NCBI GenBank assembly: GCA_922989275.2
Contig: OV277869.1
Span: 43,074,189-43,138,188 of the forward strand
Direction of reading: 5' to 3'
Length of the DNA stretch: 64,000 nt
DNA from: Gari tellinella
Lineage: Eukaryota; Mollusca; Bivalvia; Cardiida; Psammobiidae
The position numbers and the translations under genes were made by a program. The first letter of the stretch is position 1; each line of letters begins with the position of its first letter. This document shows, piece after piece, positions 21,225-33,233 of this stretch. The notes beneath the pieces are model-generated. The model did no database searches. It was not told where the DNA came from and worked only from the letters and a program-made list of their open reading frames with translations.

Positions 21225-22496
21225 TAATACCACGTGATTTTGACGTCATAAAAGCTACCATGTCCAGACGTATTTTACCTCGATTGAACTTTTGAAAGAG
21301 CTGTAAGTATTTTATTTGCCATGCAAATGTGACGAGACCCGGCCAATTCGAACGAGAAAGTAGTAAGCTTTGATCGTGTCCACCTTTATCGCTGATTAAA
21401 TACGGTGTTTTTGCTAGATCGGTGGAAAACTGGCTGGAGAGCACGCAAGACGAAGGGCTACTGTGTTAAGCGAAACCAATTTTCTCGGTAAAATTCTAGG
21501 TTTGCGTATCTGTAAAGGTACATTGCCGGCAAAATTAGCAGTTAAATGGAGAAATAATCGAATTGTATGCAACTGGTTCTGGAAAACGCATTAGAAATTG
21601 GGAAAATCAGAGATATACGGGAAAGCTACTTCGGGAAGAAAAATCGAGCAAGGCTTCCTTGGGAAGCGGATTCGATGGTCATATTAACGAACGACTATGC
21701 CTATTAAAATATTGCTTTTGTCCGCTTAACTATTATTCAAATACTTAAGTACCTACCAAAAACATCTTTGACACACACAGTTAGCTGGATACACAATTGT
21801 ATATATTGAACGCAATGCTTATGTAAAAAATCTGAATTAAAAGTCAGGCCACGCAAAATGCGGAGCCTGATCCTCTGTTTTAAACTCGTATAGCCCGACT
21901 GGTTACATGGCGCATATTTGAATTACCGAATGTGATATATTGGACGATATACCGCGGTAGAACATCCATTATTTCAGTTCACCATGAAATATTTGATATG
22001 TCACCAATCTTGACAAATTGATGGGCATAACTTAAAAAAAAATGCCTCAATACGTCATTTACCATTATATTTTATAACGTCATGTCACAACCATGGTATA
22101 TAGTAAAATATACCATTGTCAGATTGCTCTGTTTTTATGGTAACGAAAGAACGTGTCAAGATATAATTGATAATATTGTCAAATTTCCCTTTGCTCATGC
22201 AAAGTAACATTATCTTAATTTCTACATAGAAAACGTCATACGTGAAATAGTGACTTATTTAGGGACAACTGTCGTAATCCCTGATTAGACGACACGCGTA
22301 ATGCGCTGTGTTTGATCAGGGTTTTAGATTTTTGTCGCTCATGAGCATCTACAGCTCCCTGTGCAGTGTTAGAAATAAATATCATCATAAACGTGTAAAG
22401 ATAGCTGACCTAGGATGACACTGTGTGTTCCGCAATATGCCACCGTTTCCCAGATGATGTCAGATATTAAAAACATTATCAAAACTTAATGCAGGT

Positions 22497-23160
22497 TTGT
22501 TTTATTTTCAGAATAATGAGAGCTCTAACCTGCGGTCGAAAGACGCTGAAAACAGAGAAAAAGCGGAGAGACGGAAACTGTCCGCTTTTCAGACGTCATG
22601 TATAGGCTTCAACAAAGGCATACCGGTAATAAACTACTTAAATATCTGTAATAATGCCACACATGATACAACCCGAAAATCACCAGACAAGCCACAAACT
22701 CCTAGGTTCAAAAGCCCCCTTAAGAGAATGAAAACTACCATGAACAAAGGAAATTTAACAACGCCTTCAAAATCGCAATCATCAAAGAAATTTCGTAGAG
22801 CCATTTTTTATCAGAACAAGACCAGAACAAAGAACACACCCAAACGCTCAACAATGATGCAGTGACAGCTGCAATGATGTGATCAATGACTTGCTTGGTG
22901 ATTTTCCTATCTCTGTGGTTGACAAAATGCAACAGGACATTACTCAAATGATTGACTTGGTTCCATCGGTCATGGAAAATCTATCAAAAGAGGATCACGC
23001 AAAGAACATGCTTCAATTCTTTAAAATGACAAATGATGGCAAATTTCCACTACATGGTTAGAAGTGGTAAAGTGGTTTGGGTGTGAGAATGCAATAGAAA
23101 TGAGATACTCTGAAAGCACTAAGAAGTTTTTGAAATTGGTATATAGGCTGTTCGGAAGAC
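22497..23160 (+). pseudogene. Decayed ORF in the centre of the foldback element
   Basis: After a possible acceptor (TTATTTTCAG ending 22510), a lysine/serine-rich frame runs to 22865. A different frame then reads INDLLGDFPISVVDKMQQD to FPLHG (to 23061), and a third reads EVVKWFGCENAIEMRYS to ~23155. The last pieces resemble an uncharacterised protein family repeatedly seen in mollusc and cnidarian repeats (from memory). At least two frameshifts. Confidence 0.5.
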
Positions 23161-23170
23161 GACGATAGAG

Positions 23171-23190
23171 AAAGGGGGGGGGGGGGGGGT
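23171..23190 (+). repeat. G homopolymer run
   Basis: About 18 consecutive G with one T interruption; simple repeat. Confidence 0.8.
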
Positions 23191-24340
23191 GGGTTTACTC
23201 TGTACAAACAGTATTACTCATATTTATATCTGATAGAGACCACACTTTGACGCAGTAAAACAAACATGTGCCTTGTTGATATTTTTTAATTCAACTATAA
23301 CATAAAATTCTCAGCTGAGTTAGTTCAGTAATTACATTCACAGAGGGCTGCACTAGTACCCATCCAATACAAAGAAATCAAATTGTCACAATGAAAATAA
23401 AGCAATCTGACCTTGGTATATTTTACGATTCATCACGGTTGTGATGCATGGGCGTTAAAAATATAATGGTAAATGACGTATTGAGGCATTTCTTGAATTA
23501 TGTCCGTCCATCAATGTGTCAATATCGGTGACATATCAACTCTTTCATGGTGAAACCGAAATAATCGATGTTCTATCGTGGTATATTGTCCAATATACCA
23601 CATTGGGTAACTAAGATATGCGCCACATAACCAGTCGGACTATGCGAGTTTAGAACATTTTAGATCGAGGATCAGGCCAGGAATTTTGCGTGGCCTGACC
23701 TAATTCAGATTGTTTACATTCTGGCCTTGTGTATAATATATATATAATTTTGTATCCAGCTAAATGTGTCTGTCCAAGACCTTTTGGTAGGTACTGTACT
23801 TAAGTATTTGAATGATAGTTAAGCGGACAAAAGCAATATTTTAATAGGCATAGTCGTTCGTTAATATGACCATCGAATCCGCTTCCCAAGGAAGCCTTGC
23901 TCGATTTTTCTTCCCGAAGTAGCTTTCCCGTATATCTCTGATTTTCCCAATTTCTAATGTGTTTTCCAGAACCAGTTGCATACAATTCGATTATTTCTCC
24001 ATTTAACTGCTAATTTTGCTGGCAATGTACCTTTACAGATACGCAAACCTAGAATTTTACCGAGAAAATTGGTTTCGCTTAACACAGTAGCCCTTCGTCT
24101 TGCGTGCTCTCCAGCCAGTTTTCCACCGATCTAGCAAAAACACCGTATTTAATCAGCGATTATATAAAAGGTGGACACGATCAAAGTTTACTACTTTCTC
24201 GTTCGAATTGGCCGGGTCTCGTCACATTTGCATGGCAAATAAAATACTTACAGCGCTTTCAAAAGTTCAATCGAGGCAAAATACGTCTGGACATGGTAGC
24301 TTTTATGACATCAAAATCACGTGGTATTACCACATTGAAT

Positions 24341-25326
24341 GCGCACCGATATCAATCCGACGATATCTAAATCCAACCAAAAAATGATGTGCAAAACGAC
24401 ATCCTACCGATATGATTTTAGATAGCGGGCCCATATTGGTTTGATATACAATATGGTTGTGGTGACTGGGGAGATTATGATACAAAGTTTTTTTTAATAA
24501 CTCTGGTCAGAAATGCAATTGACATGTCATTAGTATACTAATTATGAATTGACATTTTACCAAACCGGCGACACGAGAAAACAAAGAAGGTGAGGGGAAG
24601 AAAAGTCAAAAGGGCTTAAGAAGGATCCCCGAACAACACAAGGTAATTAAAGGTAAGGTAAGAGTTGCCCTGCATGAGCAACTGAAGACTGAAGTCTGAA
24701 GTGAAAGTGAAAAAATCTAACACCCTAAAAACGACTTTAGTTTAGTAGGATAGCCTACACTATGTACATATTTTTTGTTGTGCATAGGAAGAAAAATGTT
24801 ATTGTTAGTAGTGATTGAAAGGAAAACATTGAGCAGTGCATATTTCTTAGCTTTACCCACTAAATGAAACTTCAAACTACTTTACATCACTGCAGCGAAA
24901 ACTAATGACATCAACCTGATTTCCGCTACTATCAATCGTAATTACTCGACCGATTCCGACTACTTTCGGGATTTACGGCAATCACCGAAATTATCCGATT
25001 GTGCCACTGATTCCCGTTCTTAATCGTACGCCCAGGAAAGTAAGAACCAGCAAATCTTTTACAGAATTTTTTTTAAACGAAAGTACTGAAGTATATAGCT
25101 AAACATTTACTTGTACTTACAAAATATTTAAGGACTTATTTTTTAAAATAATTTAAAGTCAGAAAACATACACTCAAACGATTAAAAATTCTTAATCTAA
25201 GAAAATAAAAAAATAAATTCGTTTAAAAAAATCTTTAGTTTTCAGCCGAAAATTGGGATTTGTGACATTGCTCAACAATCCAGCAGATTTCAGCACTTTC
25301 TATTTATATTCCTCGTAAGTATGCCA
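24341..25326. other. Intergenic, nothing recognised
   Basis: No open frame, palindrome or known repeat seen apart from the outer edge of the foldback element. Confidence 0.4.
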
Positions 25327-25406
25327 TATATAAGCGCCACACTCATCAAGCATTTCAATTGTGAAATTTAATCATGACGGCAGCTATTCTAGTCAAAGGA
25401 CAAAAT
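25327..25406 (+). promoter_or_regulatory. TATA-like box and candidate short first exon
   Basis: TATATAAG at 25327-25334 is followed by an ATG at 25374, eleven codons (MTAAILVKGQN) and a donor GTAAGT at 25407. Ending in phase 0, it would join NFX1 exon 1 (33234) in frame, adding 18 residues. It could equally begin another gene: an acceptor TATCCCACAG ends at 25660 and the frame from there is open until 25805, next to the CR1 end. No homology recognised for either product. Confidence 0.3.
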
Positions 25407-25982
25407 GTAAGTTTTAACATTAATCGGAGTGGCTGTGAACTGATAATTTTTTTATGTCAACTGACAGATGAGCATGATAAGTTTTTTACAAACTCAAAAT
25501 GTTTTTTAGCTGTATAAAATTAATACGATATCCGGAACACCTCCTAATTAAGAGAATATTGAGTTTAAAAGACGAGTTGCAGCTTTGATATGTATGACAC
25601 TTGACAGCATGGGAGAAAACTCATGTGCCAGTGGGGAATTGATAACTTATCTATCCCACAGGGACCAGTCACAAAAAAAAAAGTCCAAAAAAAAATCTCT
25701 ATGCTATATAGAAAAGAAAGGGCACCAACGACATCTAAACACCTATCGCAAATTACGCGGCGCTGCTACACAATTAAAGGGTTTATACCTGTAGGATACC
25801 TGTAGGATGATTTTGGGCTCTGTGGTAGGGATAGATCCCTTTTAAGCCCCCCATCGTCTGGCAGTCTTTCAGCACTAGAATTCTGCATTTCTCAACAAAA
25901 TATTTATTAGTGTTGATAGCGGATAATGTTTGGTATGTCTTTGATAATTTTTGTTATCCCATGATAACTATTTATGCCTTTA

Positions 25983-28900
25983 CTAAAAGCTGTAAATGTC
26001 CCCTTGCCAGTGGCGATCAAAACGTATCTTGAAAGTTTCCACATCCTTCGAGTCAACCACATATTGATCAAGTTCATTCCATAAATCTATCACTCGAGTT
26101 GAAAACTGTTTTTGGCAGAAAGTTGATCTATGAAAAGGCTTGTCCAATTTCAGATTATGACCTCTTGTTGATGGTGCATACTGGAAAAACTTTTCGAACG
26201 AAACGTCATCAATTCCCTTCACAATCTTAAATGTTTGTATGGCGTCTGCTCTCTTTCGGCGATGATCAAGACTTGGTAATTTCAATTCTTTTAAACGGTC
26301 TTTATATTCTAAGTGCTGTAGTGTTGGAACTAATTTGGTAGCTCTTATTTGCAATTTTTCAATGCTTTCAATGTCCTTCCTCAAGTAGGGATGCCACACA
26401 ACATTTGCAAATTCTACATGCGGCCTAACCATTGCTGTATACAGTTTAATGAAAGAGTGCTTGTCTATATACTGGAATAATCGACTGATAAGTCCTAGGA
26501 TACTGTTTGCCTTGTTAATTTTGGTAGAAATATGCTTTGAAAACTTCAAATCCCTCTCAAATATAACACCAAGATCACTTTCTTCTGTGGCAGATTTCAG
26601 TATGTCTGTATTCATATATAAGTCTCGTTCTGGGTTGTTGAATCCGTAATGGATAACTTTACATTTTTCTACATTGAAAGTCAGTTCCCACTTTTTCGCC
26701 CATTCACTGACTGAGTCTAAATCACTTTGCAGTTCTGCAGTGTCCGACGTTGTTGCATACAGTTTTGTGTCGTCGGCAAAAATCTTTATGTTAGTATTCA
26801 CAACTTCGCAAATGTCATTCACATACATGATGAAGAGGATTGGCCCCAATACACTCCCTTGCGGAACCCCACTATCAACTTCCTTCCATCCAGACGAACA
26901 TCCCCTTATTGCGACACATTGCCTCCTTCCTATTTGTAAGAAAGTCCTGAATCCATCTCAACACATTTCCCCCTATTCCAAACGACTCTATTTTCTTAAG
27001 CAGTCTTTTATGCGCAACTTTGTCGAAAGCCTTGGCTAAATCTAAATACACACTATCCCAACTTTTGCGATTCTCAATATACAATGTCCAGTCTTCCAAA
27101 ACGTTTAATAGTTGTAATGCACATGACCTATTTGATCTGAATCCATATTGGTTATCGGAAAGCAAATGATTTTCTTGCAAATGTAGAAGTATACTTTTCC
27201 GCACAATCTTTTCAAGCAATTTGCAAACCACTGAAGTAAGACTAACTGGTCGGTAATTACAAGGTTCTGTTTTACTGCCTTTCTTAAATATTGGTGAGAT
27301 TCGCGCATCTTTCCACTCCAATGGCACTTTTCCCGAAGATAGAGATGCTTGAAATAAAAGAGTTAATGGTTTCACAAACACTTCCGGCATACTTGTCAAC
27401 AGAAATGGATGAATGTCGTCTGGCCCCATAGACTTAGTGGGATCAACCTCCTTCAACATTTTATGCACAGTTCTCTCAGTTAATTCTATGTTTTGTAAAC
27501 TTTCATTCACATTTCTCTCCTGAACATCTGGAATGTTACTTATGTTCTCTTTAGTAAATACAGTTGTAAAAAAATCATTCAAAACTTCTGCCTTTTCTTG
27601 ATCTGTTTTCACAAATTCTCCGTTTGTTGCTTTTAGATTAAAAACTCCCGACTTCGACTTTGTTTTACTCTTAACATATCTCCAAAATTGTTTTGGATCA
27701 CGCTTCGCATTTTGAGATATAAGTTTTTCAAAATTTCTTTTGCTGTTCTTAACACACTCATTTGTTACGTTTCTCTTCCTCTTGTATTCCTCATAGTCTT
27801 CATTCCGTCGTGTGGCCAGATACTTGTTCCAAGCATGTTTTTTTATCTTTATATGTGTTAAAGTCTCACCAGTCATCCAAACAGGTTTCGGCTTCACTCC
27901 TTTACGTGGTTTCGCTTTAGGTACAAATTTATCTACACTGCTCTTGAACTTAGCTGAGAATATATTCCACATTTCATCAGTATTTTTGTTTTCAAAAGTT
28001 ACTTCCCAATCAAAATCTTCCCATTCTTGCATAAAACCCATGAGATCACATTTCCTGTACTTATAATATATTCTCCCAGTAGAATCCTTATAATCACATA
28101 GGAAGTCGAACAACAGTACTACATGGTCACTGCACCCAAGAGATGGCAAAACTTCTATATTTTCTATATTATGTTCATCCTTTGTAACTATAAGGTCTAG
28201 CGTATTTCTAGCTTGTTCATTTCTACACCGTGTAAAATCCTTTACATGTTGAAAGAGGAAGTTGTCTCGCAAACATTCAATAAAACGATGTTCGTGGTGT
28301 TCTTCATTATGAATGGTGGTATAACTTTCCCAATCAGTATCCTTCATGTTAAAATCTCCAGTTATAAGTAAACTGTCAGACACGCTGGCTGCGGATTGAA
28401 TCAACTGCATAATATCTTCACAATTTCGCAAATCAGAGGGACTTCTGTAGATACACCCTAACAACACTGTTTTTTCATCAATTATCCAGTCCACCCAAGT
28501 CGCATCGTGATAAAGCGAATTTATATATGTATTTGGAGAGACATTCAAATCTGATTTTGCATACACTAAAACACCTCTTCCTTTGTCAGTGCTGTGGAAC
28601 ATAGTATACCCATCAATATGATAGATCAAAGAGGAACATTTCACATTGTCCATATTATACTTTGGCAACACCTCAGTTACAAAAATGAAGTCTGGAGCAT
28701 TTAATGACACCTGAACACGTAACTCATCCATTTTGTTTTGTAATTGGTCAGCATTTGTATATAAACACTTGCATTTAGATAAAATAGACTCAGTCAATGG
28801 ACCCTCACTTACTTCTCCAATGTCAATGTGATTATTTTCACCAATATCAGTGCCGTCTGCACTACATAGATGATTTTCATCAAACATATTATTCTGACTA

Positions 28901-28998
28901 GAATTTGAAACATCACTTAAATCATGATAATTTTTCTCAACTGAAACATTAACATCACTGGCAATCTGGCCATCTTTAGAACAGTCAACGTTTAACAA
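25983..28998 (-). pseudogene. CR1 ORF2: endonuclease and reverse transcriptase, one frameshift
   Basis: The first 707 codons include the apurinic endonuclease (YTNADQLQNKMDEL, GDFNMKDTDW, SDHVVLL) and early RT motifs (KKGSKTEPCNYRPVSL, DLAKAFDKV). A one-base shift near 26930-26940 breaks the frame; it resumes with VPQGSVLGPILF, FADD and a C-terminal domain ending WNELDQYVV...FKIRFDRHW, typical of CR1. Otherwise uninterrupted. Confidence 0.85.
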
Positions 28999-29045
28999 GT
29001 TAACAGATAACGAATGAAACGTATTTACATTTGTCTCTTCACTTC

Positions 29046-29885
29046 TTACTTTCGATGTGCAGGACCACCGGAAGGGAGCGCTACTTCCGTGGATACCACA
29101 CCTTCATTTGGGCGCTTCCTCTCTACTATCTTGCCCCTACTGATGACGAGATCATCGTTTTTCTCTTCTTTTCTCCGCTTCTCTAGCTCCTTTTTTAGCT
29201 CCATACTTTTCTCTCTTTACTCCATCGTCAGGTCCGGTGTTATGAACACATTACTCCATTTATGAATATATTCCTTCCCACTTTTTGCTCTCAACTTCTT
29301 TGTATTACCCAATACTTTGTGTTTGTCAGCCACTGATTTCAACTGAACTTTGATAAGTCTAGCTTTTTTGCCTCCCATACCCATTCTTACAAACTCTGTT
29401 GCTTTAAGATCTTCACAGTTCAAAACCTGAAACACTGCATTAATTTGATTTGCATCAACTTCTTTTGGGTTCTCGGATCCTAGTGGTGGTTCAGGAATGT
29501 TGTGCAGCACTATATTACATTTACGTGACTCTCTTTCTTGGAAATGTTGGATTGCTTGTTCAACTTCCAATGCAACAACTTCTTTTAGCTTTGCATTCAT
29601 GTCACTGACCTTCTGTTCACAATTTACTATCCTCTCCGATTGCGCCCTTAGTGCTGCCCCAAATTCTGTTAACTTTGGCAAAATTCTTACACATCCATCA
29701 CAATTGAACGGCAAGTTTTTAGTAGGTTCATTTCTGAGGAGATCATATATCTTGGATGTAACATGGGCACAATCCAAACAAAACCAATGAGCACAAAGTT
29801 GGCACCCCAAGGACCGTTGAGATTTCTTGAAGGTGAGGTCACATTGCGCACACGATTTCTCCTCTGCAGCGTTATGCGCTGACAT
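29046..29885 (-). pseudogene. CR1 ORF1 with PHD-like finger, one premature stop
   Basis: ATG at 29885. Residues 12-65 form a PHD-like zinc finger (C12, C15, C28, C31, H33, C36, C39, C62, C65). A coiled segment follows. TAA at 29219-29217 interrupts codon 223, but the same frame stays open to TAA at 29048-29046 and reads a charged ELKKELEKRRKEEK tail, so the ancestral product was about 279 aa. Confidence 0.8.
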
Positions 29886-30368
29886 CTTTCTTTATTTGTT
29901 GTGTAGAATAATACTCCAACACTTATTATCCGCTATCAACACCAATTATATTTTAGGTATTAACACCGATTAAGACAGATTTGATTTAATTTTCTACACG
30001 CACCATTTTTCCCTTCTTTCTTTATTGTCAATAACTCTGCACTATTTTACAGTCAAGACATTTTTCTCTCCAACGATACCTTATTTATCCCATTTTAAGA
30101 TGAAACACACAGTACACGCGGCCTCAAACTCGTAAAATGTTCGGAAATGTTGTCGCTGTCTATAAGGATGTCCACTGGTGTGAGGATGCGGATTTTTTTG
30201 TGATCAAAGCTGTTTCACGTGAAATCGTCGATATGTCCATATAAAACACACCAAAGTAACACTCTCCACGTCATTAACTCGCCCAGGATACGAATATTGT
30301 CCAAGAAATCAACTCCGTTTCACACGCGATATGTTTCATTCGACCCTATTGGGGGGGGGGGGAGTATG

Positions 30369-30525
30369 GGGTATGCAGTTTAAAAAATGTTGTCTGTATC
30401 CTAGCAAATGATAGCTTAAAGCAGGCTAAAAGTATTTTTTAAGTAAAGCACATTCTGCTTTACTTTCAACGTGCTTTAAGTTGTCACCTGTCTTCAAAAC
30501 TAGAAACAGGTTATGGGGTAATGGG
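30369..30525. repeat. P1 MITE fragment next to the CR1 5' end
   Basis: Right two-thirds of a P1 copy (CTAGCAAATGATAGCTTAAAG... GGGGTAATGGG), with a damaged palindrome. Confidence 0.65.
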
Positions 30526-30979
30526 TAAAGTATATGAAGACCAGGAATGAACAAAGAGTATTGATATCTGGAGCCATGAGCACAATCTAGAATTGTGAGA
30601 ACTTCAAATGAATCTAATTATCTATCCTTCAAAACTATGAGCTGCCTGGAATGTGCGATAGAGAAAGAGTGATAGAAAATTAGAATGAAATTTGCACATT
30701 TGATAGGCCTCAAAGATGCAATGTTTATTGCCAAATCTGGTTAACTGATGACTTGATGTACAAGGGCTATAGGTATTTAAGTTAACCCATTTTATGCTGC
30801 ATATTCATGTACATGTATAAAAATCTGCCCAATATGAAATAATGAACATCAAGTGTGATCTGTCGTTGGTACTTTCATAATAATTTGACATGAAATGTAA
30901 AAAAAAAAAGTTTTTTAAAACTGCAAACTCTTGTAAGACAGATCCTATAAGAAAACTGTAGATTCTTGACAGCTCCTTT
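30526..30979. other. Intergenic, nothing recognised
   Basis: AT-rich sequence without frames or palindromes. Confidence 0.4.
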
Positions 30980-31080
30980 ATAATATAATAATAATAATAA
31001 TAATAAAGACTTTATTTCAAGAGGGTAACACAATTAGAACACACAAGCAACTAATCTCCTTTTTGGCCCTCAAACTTTTG
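30980..31080 (-). repeat. Non-LTR retrotransposon 3' tail with (TTA)n
   Basis: Reverse complement of the tail at 6285-6387: (TAA)n then AAAGACTTTATTTCAAGAGG. Second copy of the same family. Confidence 0.65.
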
Positions 31081-31284
31081 TACAGATATTTACAGAACAC
31101 ATTCAATCCTATCTACAGTCCTACCCTTTACTGTATGTAAGAGCATGAGATTCATGCTCAGCTGTCAAGGCCTATAACGCTAGGGAAATATTGGCAAACT
31201 TACAGTAAAGTGTAGGACTGTCTACTAGCAAATATCTACTTGTCATTTATTATCAATGTACAGGAGGAAAGTGTACTTGTCGAA

Positions 31285-32640
31285 AACTGACAGTGCAGAC
31301 CCAGACCAGAGGGCTACTTAAGGAGTCCTCTGATCAGGGTCGGCATTGACAGCGTTTATGAACAGAACAGATGTTCAACACATATAATAGCCTTTATCCA
31401 GATTAGACTCTATCATTTTCACATTAAGACCCGCAATTTTGTGCAAATCGTCGCATCTTCGATTAACATTTATCCAAGGATACGGTAGTATTGCACTGAA
31501 TAGATCTACATGAGTTACCTCTGTAACTCTGCAACATTGGACATATATTCAATAAACAAATCAACAAATATTTGACTTATACTTTTAGATCTTTAAATTT
31601 TGAACTCACAACATAAACCAATTGTTTGTTCCCATGACCCGTCACGACACTGTATACAAACATAGGAATAATGACGTTGTAAGAATGACGTCATAAATCA
31701 TGGGGGAAATAGTGTACTATTTATATAAACTGGGAAATCCTTTGTCAAATATTTGTGACATAATTATTATTACATTGCGTCATAATTGACACATAAGAAC
31801 ACGTGGTGGTAACCCATAGAGACGAGTATACTTGTCATTTACAACAATATCCCTACAAAAAGTACATTTTTATGCAAACAGTGTAGACCCCGATTGGAGG
31901 ACTCCTTAAAAGTACATTTTTATGCAAACAGTGTAGACCCCGATCAGAGGGAGTCCTCTGATCAGGCTTCTCACTGCTTGTCATTCAACAGTGAAAACCA
32001 AGATTGAAGGGCTCATAAAGTAGTCCTCCGACGGATCCGTTTATTGATAAGATCAAATATCGTTATTGTTCAATACATTTAAGTTGATTCAACCCTATCG
32101 CCGAGTATACTCGTCATTTGTTAGCAGTCTACTTATAAAAATACTTGTGTCATACACTTACAGTGAAGATCCAAATTTGAGGGCTCCCTGACGAGTCCTC
32201 CGATCAGGATCTGCACCGTCTGAGCATACGGTGACATTCAATAATATCAACGAATAAATTCTTCGATTACTTAGTAGATCCACACATGTAGTAAATTTAA
32301 TGTATGCCAGCTGTATAGACCCAGATAAGAGGGCTTCTTTAGTAGTCCTCCTACCAGGATCGGCACTGTCTATGGATATGATCATAAGTATGTCGAAATC
32401 TATCTAATATTAACATGCTCAAACCAATCGAGGAGCATGTGCGTCATTTTCAAACAGTGTGTGTCTATGAAAAGTATATTTGTTGTTTGCTAACGGTAAA
32501 GACCCGGATCTGAGGGCCCCTAAAGGAGTCCTCTGATCCGGATCTGCACCGTCTATGCATACGATCACGCATCATAATTACTTAAGTAGATCTAACCCTA
32601 TCGACGATTATTTTCGTCATTTACTAACAATGTACCAAGA
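31285..32640. repeat. Cluster of diverged P2-like palindromes
   Basis: At least five hairpins follow each other: 31290-31350, 31865-31975 (with a local duplication of AAAGTACATTTTTATGCAAA), 32160-32225, 32310-32372 and 32490-32555. Each pairs GACCC...GAGGGCTC-type arms with GTCCTC...GATC arms, and GAGTATACTCGTCATTT-like ends recur between them. Confidence 0.6.
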
Positions 32641-32701
32641 AGAGTCACTTGTCGCATGCAGACTGTTCCCGATGAATATGAGTTTTATATGCCTTTAGGA
32701 G

Positions 32702-32890
32702 CAGGGCTCCAGATAAAGGGAGTATTTCAAAAACTAAAATCTTTATTTCTGCTGTAAACCCTAAGGTGTCACTACTCATTAAATTCTCTTCGAGACAATT
32801 CAAATGAGAAGTAACACAATAGGATTAGGTGTTGAAATAAATTAGAAATGATGGATTTGTTCATTTTACTCCTTCTTATCTGGAGCCCTG
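32702..32890. repeat. P4 MITE
   Basis: Ends CAGGGCTCCAGATAAAG and CTTATCTGGAGCCCTG, flanked by the near-repeats TTAGGAG and TCAGGAG. Confidence 0.75.
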
Positions 32891-32949
32891 TCAGGAGTTA
32901 CCTGACCTGGAAATACTCTGATTTCAATTTTAACAATATGTATAATATA

Positions 32950-33203
32950 ATTATACTCTTATAGTAGGAGAAAGGTTAATCTAGTAAGCAATTCCAATTT
33001 ATACAGTTAAATGCATGTATGAAAAGAAACACTTTCTATGTACTAGCAGATGGAAACTTAAAGCAGATTGAAAGTAAAGCAGAATGCATAGAAAGTGTTT
33101 CTTTTCATACATGCATTTAACTGTACTCTTGATAATACTGCTGGGCAGGGTACCCTTGCCAGTCACCTATTTTCAAAATGAGAAATAAGTCACGGGGTAA
33201 TGG
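32950..33203. repeat. P1 MITE rewritten by template switching
   Basis: P1 left part (to AAAGCAGAATG, 33086) and right end (ACCTATTTTC... GGGGTAATGGG, TTAA 33204-33207) are normal. Between them, 33087-33125 is the perfect reverse complement of 33002-33040, and 33121-33164 is the perfect reverse complement of NFX1 exon bases 33378-33421. The normal palindrome arm is missing. Confidence 0.85.
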
Positions 33204-33233
33204 GTTAATACAAATTTGACTGTACTTTTTCAG

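Larger units (their letters stand above)
21225..24340. mobile_element. Foldback-type element with ~0.9-kb inverted arms
   Basis: The left arm (~21225-22136) reappears as its reverse complement at ~23398-24340. A 61-codon stretch in each arm (21563-21748; 23800-23985) differs by only two residues, so the arms are very similar. Outside the arms short ATCAGTCCGATATC-like repeats continue on both sides. The 1.26-kb centre holds a decayed ORF. Long-TIR DNA transposon; superfamily unknown. Confidence 0.7.
25785..30354 (-). mobile_element. Near full-length CR1-like LINE
   Basis: From a 5' UTR beginning near the G-run at 30349, through ORF1 (29885-29046) and ORF2 (28998-25983), to a 3' UTR ending in two tandem copies of ATCCTACAGGT (25787-25808), a short 3' repeat as CR1 elements typically have. 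About 4.57 kb, a normal CR1 length. Lesions seen: one in-frame stop in ORF1 and one frameshift in ORF2. Confidence 0.85.

Noticed and set aside
22497..22865. 122-codon frame as an exon of a host gene
   Set aside because: Bounded by long inverted arms and broken by frameshifts, so treated as transposon cargo.
24100..24387. 95- and 88-codon frames in the right arm of the foldback element
   Set aside because: The same sequence occurs inverted in the left arm and the two frames overlap each other; no coding signal.
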